Assembly: GCA_023663865.1 (NCBI GenBank) | Contig: JAMPGU010000015.1 | Span: 1-49,551 of the forward strand | DNA from: Clostridium sp. | GTDB taxonomy: Bacteria; Bacillota; Clostridia; Oscillospirales; Acutalibacteraceae | DNA length: 49,551 bases | Reading direction: 5' to 3' | In this document: piece by piece, positions 44,005 to 49,551 of the stretch | Position numbering within the stretch: position 1 is the stretch's first letter | Layout: the number at the start of each line of letters is the position of its first letter | Position numbers and translations under genes: made by a program | The notes under the pieces: model-generated | What the model saw: only the letters and a program-made list of their open reading frames with translations | The model's database searches: none | What the model was told of the DNA's origin: nothing

Positions 44005-45135
44005 TTATTTTAATGCCTGATACATATCGTATATGTTTTCTTCGGTTAATGCAATGGGATTTCTTGTCATAAGCATAGACATACTTTTTTTAGTCAGCTC
44101 TTTGATTTGCTCTTCTGTTGTGTAGCCGATTTCCGATAAAGCCGTGCGCATACCCATACGCTTTTTCATAGCCATAATTTCGTCTGCCATTTCATCCGGT
44201 GAATGAAATCCACAATCCTTTGCAAGAGCAGTAATTCTGCCATCCTCATCTGCATATTTTGCATTAAACTTTATAAAGTAATCCAGGGTAAATGCGCAGG
44301 CTTCTCCGTGAGGGACGCCGTAAATATTTGTCAGTGGGAAGGAGCAGGCGTGAGAGCCTGTGGTTCTTGGGTGTGAAAATGCTACACCTGCAACGATGGA
44401 TGCCTCTGCCATTTTCTCTCTTGCTTCTAAATCCTCGGGATTGTTGTAAGCCTTTTCCAGCCATTCAAAAACCAATCTTGCACTGTAGATTGAGCAAGCG
44501 GTGCAAACAGGCTGATGGATTGTTGCCCAGTAGCTTTCAACAGCATGGGCAAGCACATCCAGTCCCGTTGAGGCAGTAATCTGCGGCGGTACTGAAACTG
44601 TAAGCTCAGGGTCAATGACCGCAATCTTCGGATACATTACAGGGTCGTTCATCGGATTTTTTAGATTCAAGTCAAGGTCAGTTAAAACGGCAATGTTTGT
44701 TACCTCGCTGGCTGTACCTGACGTTGTTGTAACTGCGATCATCGGTATTGCTTCATTGGCGTCAATTGCTTTTCCGCCGGTGTGATATGCGCGGATTGTG
44801 TCATCCCCTTTGGCAATCGCACAGGCAGCCTTGCAGCAATCCATTGGTGAGCCGCCGCCAAGAGCAACCGCAAAATCTGCACCAAGCTGGCGCATTAACG
44901 CCACACAGTTATCAACATTTTCCGTGGTCGGATTGGGTCGGATATCACTGTATACCCCTTTTATTAATCCGCCGCTCAGATTCACAAATTCATCAGCGAG
45001 TCCGTTTTTTGCAAAGCTTTTTGAGCAAACAAGAATACCGTTCTTACCATTTATATCTTCAATGCATTTTTTAATTTCTTTTCTTTTACCATTGCCAAAA
45101 ACCAATTTTACCGGCAAATTAAATTCCCATTCCAT
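44005..45135 (-). CDS. Iron-containing alcohol dehydrogenase
   Basis: A 376-residue group III (iron-activated) alcohol dehydrogenase. The NAD(P) domain has the ALGGGSPMDCCKA motif, with TTSGTASEVT following. The metal ligands are the Asp and His of GLDVLAHAVE, the His of GSHACSFP and the His of GVPHGEACAF. It most resembles butanol/propanol dehydrogenases used to reoxidise NAD(P)H in fermentation; the substrate cannot be fixed from sequence. GGAGG lies 7 nt ahead of the ATG. It is transcribed alone. Confidence 0.94.
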   Translation of the reverse strand: MEWEFNLPVKLVFGNGKRKEIKKCIEDINGKNGILVCSKSFAKNGLADEFVNLSGGLIKGVYSDIRPNPTTENVDNCVALMRQLGADFAVALGGGSPMDCCKAACAIAKGDDTIRAYHTGGKAIDANEAIPMIAVTTTSGTASEVTNIAVLTDLDLNLKNPMNDPVMYPKIAVIDPELTVSVPPQITASTGLDVLAHAVESYWATIHQPVCTACSIYSARLVFEWLEKAYNNPEDLEAREKMAEASIVAGVAFSHPRTTGSHACSFPLTNIYGVPHGEACAFTLDYFIKFNAKYADEDGRITALAKDCGFHSPDEMADEIMAMKKRMGMRTALSEIGYTTEEQIKELTKKSMSMLMTRNPIALTEENIYDMYQALK

Positions 45136-45160
45136 AGCAGTCCTCCAAATCTTTTCTTAT

Positions 45161-45189
45161 ATAGTAACACTTTTTATCCCTGTATTCAA
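45161..45189 (-). promoter_or_regulatory. Promoter of the iron alcohol dehydrogenase
   Basis: On the minus strand TTGAAT (45189-45184), 17 bp, TACTAT (45166-45161), giving a leader of about 20 nt. Confidence 0.6.
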
Positions 45190-45226
45190 CTGTTTAAGAA
45201 TCATAAAATTGCCGTAAATTGTGCCT

Positions 45227-45243
45227 TGCAACCGTTGGTTGCA
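45227..45243. promoter_or_regulatory. Operator-like palindrome in divergent region
   Basis: A perfect 7-bp inverted repeat TGCAACC GTT GGTTGCA, with a further GCAAC at 45250-45254, lies in the 230-bp gap between the divergent alcohol dehydrogenase and E2-like genes. No T tract follows, so a protein-binding site is more likely than a terminator. No regulator gene is adjacent. Confidence 0.5.
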
Positions 45244-45365
45244 GAAAAAGCAACAGGATGTAAACTATGATTTATAGTATTTTTCTTCCCTGTATTGTAT
45301 ACTTATGGCTGTAAGGAGGCAGACCGAGCCTTAAAATTATACTGCATACAAAGGAGAGATTTATT

Positions 45366-46283
45366 ATGAGTATGAATAAAACGGTTATAAAGAATGAACA
45401 CTTTGGCATAGCAAGAAAGATTGTATCCAATATGACGTCTGAAAGCTGGGAGACAATTCCTCACGCAGCGGTAACATATGAACCGGAGGTAACCGAGTTC
45501 CTGAAGGTTATTAAGGAGATTAATCAAGACGCTTCCAAGGAGACAAAGCTGACTTTAAATACAGTTATGCTCAGAGTTATTGTGGAGGGTCTGAAGGCTT
45601 GTCCGATTTTAAATTCACATATTCATTTTAACAGAAAGCTCGTCAGAGGAAATGTGCAGACCTTTGAGGAGATTGATATATCTATGCCTATGATTTTAAA
45701 GACAGGCGAGATGATGACAATTAATATGCATAATATGCACAACAAATCTATGTCACAAATCAGAGATGCCATTGCTGACAGTGCAAGACGTGCAAATAAC
45801 TCCGATATGAATGAGGTTATGTTTGAGGTTTCGTTGGATAATACCCTGACCGGCTTAAAGCAGGGAAAAATTGTACAGACGATTAATAGACTGGTTGGCT
45901 CTAAAACAGGTAAGCACAAGGTAAAAACACTGAATGGCAAAGCAAAAAAGGAGTATTATTCTATTCCTGAAAAGGACAGACTGACTAAGCACGATATTGA
46001 ACAGGGTACGATCACAGTATCTAATCTCGGCTCAATCTGCCGTGACTGGAATGGTGTTTGTACTTTGCTGGAAATTATACCGCCTCAGGTGTGTGCGATT
46101 GGCATTGGCTCTTTACAGCTTGTGCCGATTGCAGAGGCCGACGGCACAGTAAGAACAGGAACAAAGCTTCCGTTGACCATTGCCTTTGACCACAGGGCAC
46201 TGGATATGGGCGATATTACGCCTTTTATCAATAAGCTAAACGAAATATTCAGCAACCCTGAAATGATTAAGGAATGGGTGTAA
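45366..46283 (+). CDS. Stand-alone 2-oxoacid dehydrogenase E2-type acyltransferase core
   Basis: A 305-residue protein matching only the catalytic domain of dihydrolipoamide acyltransferases (chloramphenicol-acetyltransferase fold). No lipoyl or E1/E3-binding domain is present, and no E1 or E3 gene is nearby. Family marks are ARKIVSNMTSE at the N-terminus, DISMPMILKTGEMMTI, GTITVSNLGSI and the C-terminal AFDHRALDMGDITPF, which carries the catalytic His but has DM where E2 enzymes have DG. A roughly 45-residue insertion (about 165-210) is rich in Lys. The start follows AAGGAGAG by 8 nt. Function may be acyl transfer from CoA to an unknown acceptor. Confidence 0.85.
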   Translation: MSMNKTVIKNEHFGIARKIVSNMTSESWETIPHAAVTYEPEVTEFLKVIKEINQDASKETKLTLNTVMLRVIVEGLKACPILNSHIHFNRKLVRGNVQTFEEIDISMPMILKTGEMMTINMHNMHNKSMSQIRDAIADSARRANNSDMNEVMFEVSLDNTLTGLKQGKIVQTINRLVGSKTGKHKVKTLNGKAKKEYYSIPEKDRLTKHDIEQGTITVSNLGSICRDWNGVCTLLEIIPPQVCAIGIGSLQLVPIAEADGTVRTGTKLPLTIAFDHRALDMGDITPFINKLNEIFSNPEMIKEWV

Positions 46284-46297
46284 ACAGCTGATATAGA

Positions 46298-46336
46298 AAG
46301 GCTTGCAGGAATTTCTAAATCCTGCAAGCCTTTTTT
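46298..46336 (+). terminator. Terminator after the E2-like gene
   Basis: An 11-bp GC-rich stem (46300-46310 with 46320-46330) is extended by A/T pairs and followed by six T. Confidence 0.9.
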
Positions 46337-46342
46337 ATCGTA

Positions 46343-46386
46343 TAAAAGGGAGAAACCCACAGACAAATAAATGCCCGTGGGTTCCC
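46343..46386 (-). terminator. Terminator of the sigma-factor operon
   Basis: AACCCAC (46354-46360) pairs with GTGGGTT (46377-46383) around a 16-nt loop, with a partly complementary GGGA/CCCC extension. On the minus strand it is followed by CTTTTATA. It is weaker than the adjacent plus-strand terminator. Confidence 0.5.
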
Positions 46387-46420
46387 CATCAATAAATACA
46401 AAAGGTTAAAAAACCTATTG

Positions 46421-46930
46421 CTAGCTAATTGTTACTGTGTTCGAAGTGTTGTCTAATTTCTGCGTTGAAAGAAGACTCTTCTTCGCATAATGAACACAGG
46501 TTGCTCTGTACTGATAGCCCTTTGCTACTGTAATAGATTTTGACAAGTAGCAAGCCGGAAGATCAGCATATATATCCTTGTATGTTTTATAGTTACTCCA
46601 GGAAGAGCTGCTATTAGCTCTACGCTGAATGACTACCTTTGTGAAGCCGCTTTTTACTACTTCTGTGTTTCCTATTGTTTTGCCTATAATATTTATTGTA
46701 GTTCCGCTTTTAGAAATACCTATAGCATAAAGATTGATTAATCCTGAAGCTCGCTGAACAGTATTATCATTACCATTGCCTTGATTTAAAATTTCTTCCA
46801 TTTGCTCGTCAGTAAAGTTTGCATCTACCCAATCGGGTTCTTCTTCATTCGCAAATGCAGTTGTAGGAACAAGCATTATACAGATTAGGCAAAGACAGAA
46901 TATTGCTTTAAAAAATTGCTTAATTTTCAT
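46421..46930 (-). CDS. Small secreted protein at the end of the sigma-factor operon
   Basis: A 169-residue secreted protein. A signal peptide (to about residue 27, TTAFANE) precedes an acidic spacer (about 28-60) and a beta-rich domain (about 62-169) containing INLYAIGIS, SSSSWSNYKTYKDIYAD and the end block HYAKKSLLSTQKLDNTSNTV. Two cysteines remain in the mature part. It looks like one of the small secreted proteins common in Firmicutes, but I cannot name the family with certainty. It overlaps the anti-sigma-like gene by 11 bp, so it is probably the product controlled by that module or part of its sensing. Confidence 0.8.
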   Translation of the reverse strand: MKIKQFFKAIFCLCLICIMLVPTTAFANEEEPDWVDANFTDEQMEEILNQGNGNDNTVQRASGLINLYAIGISKSGTTINIIGKTIGNTEVVKSGFTKVVIQRRANSSSSWSNYKTYKDIYADLPACYLSKSITVAKGYQYRATCVHYAKKSLLSTQKLDNTSNTVTIS

Positions 46931-47696
46931 TTTCGATTACCTCAGTTTTAATGGTAGTTATTATGCTTTTTGCTGTGTCAAAGTCACAGTTTATATTTAT
47001 GCTATATTCACAATTTTGATATGTATAATAGAGGCAAGATTCGTTATCATTATTCAAAACAATTGTTTTTATACCATCAATTTCGCTTTCGTAGATATTT
47101 TCAAATTCATTATCTGCTTTTGATTTTCCATTTATAAAATTAATATCGGTGTAATATAGTACAGAAATATATCCATTTAAATCACTGTTAGTATCTCTAA
47201 AATCTATATACAGACTTTTAATAGGGTCGTTAGTTACATAAGAGTTACCAATTGTCCACTTGCCATCTAAGATTGCACTTGGAACAGTTAAGGAAGCAAT
47301 ATCATTTTCATTTAAAAGATTATTTAACTCGTCCAGCTTTCCGGAATTCGTATTCTGTAAATCTATATCAAAATATTCCCCGTTATATTTAACGGTTTCA
47401 GGTGAAGCATTCATATTTATATATTTTGCGCCAACGGGAATCGTGATACTTAATATAACGATAAAAATGGCTGCAATTAATAATGCTTTGCTGATTTTGA
47501 TTCGTTTCTTTGTTTTGTTTTTTATCGGTTCTTTGTCAAACTTACCATTCAGAGCGTCCAGACATAGTTCAATTAAATCTACATCCATTTCATCAGGATC
47601 TTTTTCCAACTCTTCATCAATCATATCCTGAAGCTCTTTGGTAGTGAATGTCATAGACCTTGAATTTAATATGTCAATAAATGTTTTGTTATCCAT
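46920..47696 (-). CDS. Membrane anti-sigma-factor-like protein
   Basis: A 258-residue single-TM protein. The acidic cytoplasmic part (1-55, with EEELEKDPDEMDVDLIELCLDAL-like helices) and Lys-rich stretch are followed by a TM helix (about 69-89) and an external domain of about 165 residues. The topology and position directly after an ECF-like sigma gene are those of anti-sigma factors, although the cytoplasmic part does not show a zinc-type ZAS motif. It lies 80 bp after the sigma gene and overlaps the secreted-protein gene. The functional call rests mainly on context. Confidence 0.7.
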   Translation of the reverse strand: MDNKTFIDILNSRSMTFTTKELQDMIDEELEKDPDEMDVDLIELCLDALNGKFDKEPIKNKTKKRIKISKALLIAAIFIVILSITIPVGAKYINMNASPETVKYNGEYFDIDLQNTNSGKLDELNNLLNENDIASLTVPSAILDGKWTIGNSYVTNDPIKSLYIDFRDTNSDLNGYISVLYYTDINFINGKSKADNEFENIYESEIDGIKTIVLNNDNESCLYYTYQNCEYSININCDFDTAKSIITTIKTEVIENEN

Positions 47697-47779
47697 CCTA
47701 TCTTATCGCCTCATATATATAGTTGCAGTTAGGTGCAAAAGGTAACACATTTTTTTCAAATTTTTTTAAATTTTTTTTA
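47697..47779 (-). promoter_or_regulatory. Phased A-tract spacer between sigma and anti-sigma genes
   Basis: Read on the plus strand, three T tracts of 7, 7 and 8 (47750-47756, 47761-47767, 47771-47778) are spaced 10-11 bp apart, the helical repeat, which predicts curved DNA. The last overlaps the sigma stop codon. The rest of the gap holds the AGGCGATAAGATAGG leader of the anti-sigma gene. A promoter or transcript end may lie here; neither is clear. Confidence 0.5.
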
Positions 47780-48328
47780 AATGAAGTATTTTATCTTGTC
47801 TTTTGCAATGCTTTTTACCTTTTTCTTGAGCCTGTAGTGCTTTTGTTTTATAGCCGGCTCCGTGGTGCCAAGCTCCTTGGCAATATCCTTGAGCTTCATA
47901 TTCTTTTCATAAATCAAGTCTATCAACTGTCGTTCACTATCTGTCAGTTCATCAAGAGTTTCCTTTTTCAGCTGCTCGATATCCTTATCGTTTATGGCCT
48001 CGTCAAGAAAATCGACAGTGTAAATCAAAGTGTGCAGACCACTTTCTTCAGCAGCAAGAATTTTTTTCGTGTTTCTTGAAATCTCAATATATTTCAGCTT
48101 GAGAATATTACTGAATGTCGCCATAAGCCATGCCTTCGGCTTCCGTGGCTTTTTATTACTTGCATAGGCCCTGCATAGTGCAAGATATGTATCTGCAATA
48201 ACCTCTTCAATTTCTGAGCGGTTATTTGAAAGCTTGTAATTGCATATTTGTCTGAACTGCGGTTCGCATTCATTCCAAAGCTCTTCACAGATTTGTGTTT
48301 GTTCTTCATTGAGTTTTTCCAGGGACAT
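47777..48328 (-). CDS. ECF-like sigma-70 family sigma factor
   Basis: A 183-residue sigma factor with region 2 (about 15-85; SEIEEVIADTYLALCRAY and KPKAWLMATFSNILKLKY, binding core enzyme and the -10) and region 4 (about 125-178; LTDSERQLIDLIYEKNMKLKDIAKELGTT followed by a recognition helix, binding the -35). Regions 1 and 3 are absent, as in ECF-type factors. It starts 3 bp after the XRE gene's stop and precedes the anti-sigma-like gene. The promoters it recognises are unknown. Confidence 0.9.
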   Translation of the reverse strand: MSLEKLNEEQTQICEELWNECEPQFRQICNYKLSNNRSEIEEVIADTYLALCRAYASNKKPRKPKAWLMATFSNILKLKYIEISRNTKKILAAEESGLHTLIYTVDFLDEAINDKDIEQLKKETLDELTDSERQLIDLIYEKNMKLKDIAKELGTTEPAIKQKHYRLKKKVKSIAKDKIKYFI

Positions 48329-48331
48329 AAA

Positions 48332-48682
48332 CTATTTTTCCTTATTTTCGTTTTTCATTAGTGATTCTTTTAAGACAAATAAAGTATCCATAATAATAGC
48401 CTTTTGCTTATTGTCGCATCCATCCAATATGTCATCTATAATATTGCTTGATGCAGCAGAATTATTGCTTAGGCTATTGCACAATAGCTTGTCCGCGGTG
48501 CAGTCGAGCGCATTTGCAATCGCTATCAGAACAGGCAGGCTGACCTTCGTGTTTGAGTTTTCTATATTGCTCATATGAGGAACAGAAATATTGCATCTTT
48601 CTGCGAGCTTTTCCTGAGTCAGCTTTTTATTTAATCTCTCATTTCGAATTCGCTGCCCGATATTTTGATAATCAATATGCAT
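48332..48682 (-). CDS. XRE family helix-turn-helix regulator
   Basis: A 116-residue protein with an HTH_3 domain at residues 8-65 (RIRNERLNKKLTQEKLAERCNIS, then VPHMSNIENSNTKVSLPVLIAIANAL) typical of Cro/C1-type regulators. A charged helical tail (about 75-116) may serve oligomerisation. It is the first gene of the minus-strand unit, with the sigma gene 3 bp downstream, and probably controls that unit. Confidence 0.93.
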   Translation of the reverse strand: MHIDYQNIGQRIRNERLNKKLTQEKLAERCNISVPHMSNIENSNTKVSLPVLIAIANALDCTADKLLCNSLSNNSAASSNIIDDILDGCDNKQKAIIMDTLFVLKESLMKNENKEK

Positions 48683-48900
48683 AATATATACTCTCTACTC
48701 CCTCAACAGTTATTTAAATTGTATGCTAAATTTATGCATCTGTTAATAATCTGTATAAATATAGTATTTATTATAAATAATATTTTCCAATAATATTACA
48801 TTATATGATATATATATTTATTATTATAGTGCTTTTGACCCTTATCGACATAAAGCGTCAAATATTGATATGTAAATGTATAAATTAAGCAAAAAGAAAA
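48683..48900. promoter_or_regulatory. AT-rich region upstream of the XRE-sigma operon
   Basis: A very AT-rich gap between the XRE gene and ppdK terminator. It contains the near-palindrome ATGC TAAATTTA TGCAT (48722-48738), a possible XRE operator 40 bp ahead of the gene, and many overlapping TATAAT-like hexamers between 48750 and 48830, so no single promoter can be chosen. No gene was found. Confidence 0.4.
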
Positions 48901-48926
48901 AGCAGAGGTGCAATAACACCTCTGCT
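48890..48926 (-). terminator. Terminator of ppdK
   Basis: A perfect 10-bp stem (48901-48910 with 48917-48926) has a 6-nt loop. On the minus strand it is followed by a T-rich tract (TTTTTCTTTTT) ending near 48890. Confidence 0.88.
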
Positions 48927-48946
48927 AAATTTATGCTATATTCAGT

Positions 48947-49551
48947 TTATTTCTTGTCAGCGATAGCAGCCTGAGCAGCAGCCAATCTTGCGATAGGAAC
49001 TCTGAATGGAGAGCATGATACATAGTCAAGACCAATCTTGTGGCAGAACTCAACAGATGATGGGTCACCACCGTGCTCACCGCAGATACCGCAGTGAAGC
49101 TCTGGACGAGTAGCCTTACCATTCTTAACAGCCAATTCCATAAGCTGGCCAACACCTGTCTGGTCAAGCTTAGCAAATGGATCGTTTTCGAAAATCTTTG
49201 CATCATAGTATGCATCAAGGAATTTACCAGCATCATCACGGCTGAAGCCGAATGTCATCTGAGTAAGGTCATTTGTACCGAAGCAGAAGAACTCAGCCTC
49301 TGTAGCAATCTGGTCAGCTGTTAATGCAGCACGAGGAATCTCAATCATAGTACCAACTTCGTACTTCATCTCAACGCCTGCAGCAGCAATCTCAGCATCA
49401 GCTGTTGCAACAACCATATCCTTAACATACTTTAATTCCTTAGTATCACAAGCAAGAGGAATCATAATCTCTGGGCATACATTCCAGTCAGCATGAGCCT
49501 TCTGAACATTGATAGCTGCACGGATAACAGCCTTTGTCTGCATCTTAGCAA
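48947..49551 (-). CDS. ppdK: Pyruvate phosphate dikinase, C-terminal part (partial)
   Basis: The last 201 codons of PPDK; the frame stays open through the right edge, so the start lies outside. PPDK interconverts pyruvate, ATP and phosphate with PEP, AMP and pyrophosphate, the usual glycolytic PEP-to-pyruvate step in many Clostridia. The visible PEP-binding domain has GTMIEIPRAAL, FGTNDLTQMTFGFSRDD and the catalytic Cys in HCGICGEHGGDP. The C-terminal SPFRVPIARLAAAQAAI is typical. Confidence 0.96.
   Translation of the reverse strand, partial: AKMQTKAVIRAAINVQKAHADWNVCPEIMIPLACDTKELKYVKDMVVATADAEIAAAGVEMKYEVGTMIEIPRAALTADQIATEAEFFCFGTNDLTQMTFGFSRDDAGKFLDAYYDAKIFENDPFAKLDQTGVGQLMELAVKNGKATRPELHCGICGEHGGDPSSVEFCHKIGLDYVSCSPFRVPIARLAAAQAAIADKK

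Noticed and set aside
49073..49324. Plus-strand open frame opposite ppdK
   Set aside because: It lies inside a strongly conserved PPDK region and has no ribosome site or known product.

Overview
The window looks like a chromosomal segment of an anaerobic, Gram-positive, low-to-mid GC member of the Clostridia, probably a gut Ruminococcaceae/Oscillospiraceae-type bacterium. The support is: a SleB-type cortex hydrolase (spore former), DnaD plus a DnaI/DnaC-type helicase loader (Firmicutes primosome), a class B sortase, pyruvate phosphate dikinase, a transketolase split into two subunits, a GH51 arabinofuranosidase, and a surface protein ending in half a dockerin repeat. No phage genes, transposases, CRISPR arrays or rRNA genes were found. 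The species assignment is inference.

Layout. 0-7 kb (minus strand): a CsoR/FrmR-family metal or sulfur sensor that overlaps an O-acetylhomoserine sulfhydrylase (MetY); an ApgM-type phosphatase-superfamily enzyme that may be an alternative homoserine kinase; a palindromic spacer; and the large one-chain purine enzyme PurL. 7-18 kb (plus strand): a protein made only of PAS domains; a 2183-residue secreted protein of Ig-like (Big_2) and FIVAR-type modules; a secreted leucine-rich-repeat protein with EF-hand and half-dockerin motifs; and an unrecognised 476-residue membrane-anchored protein with a TTG start. 18-21 kb (minus): ridA and ilvA, a lipoprotein and sfsA. 21-26.4 kb (plus): an orphan amino-acid-type binding lipoprotein, then a tight three-gene unit of membrane-anchored GH51 enzyme, 2-hydroxyacid dehydrogenase and a lipoprotein of the endonuclease/exonuclease/phosphatase fold.

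26.4-35 kb: SleB-like hydrolase; a small membrane protein; a 465-bp AT-rich gap with DnaA-box-like and inverted repeats; ogg and rsmE (plus); a two-TM protein; the DnaI-like loader and DnaD (minus); a tRNA-Gly(GCC) with a consensus promoter and its own terminator; a MATE exporter and rsmA (minus). 35-44 kb (plus): a MarR repressor with tandem operator-like repeats ahead of a heterodimeric ABC exporter; a small wall-anchored protein, its probable class B sortase and a His/Ser-rich LCP wall-polymer ligase; and the two transketolase subunits. 44-49.5 kb: an iron-type alcohol dehydrogenase (minus), a stand-alone E2 acyltransferase core (plus), a four-gene minus-strand unit of XRE regulator, ECF-like sigma factor, membrane anti-sigma-like protein and small secreted protein, and the 3' end of ppdK running off the right edge.

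What stands out: the XRE/sigma/anti-sigma/secreted-protein unit, the sortase-substrate pair with an APATG sorting motif, the DnaA-box-like cluster far from any dnaA, the lipoyl-less E2 protein, and the giant FIVAR/Big_2 protein paired with the half-dockerin LRR protein. All family calls are by reading motifs; no database search was run.
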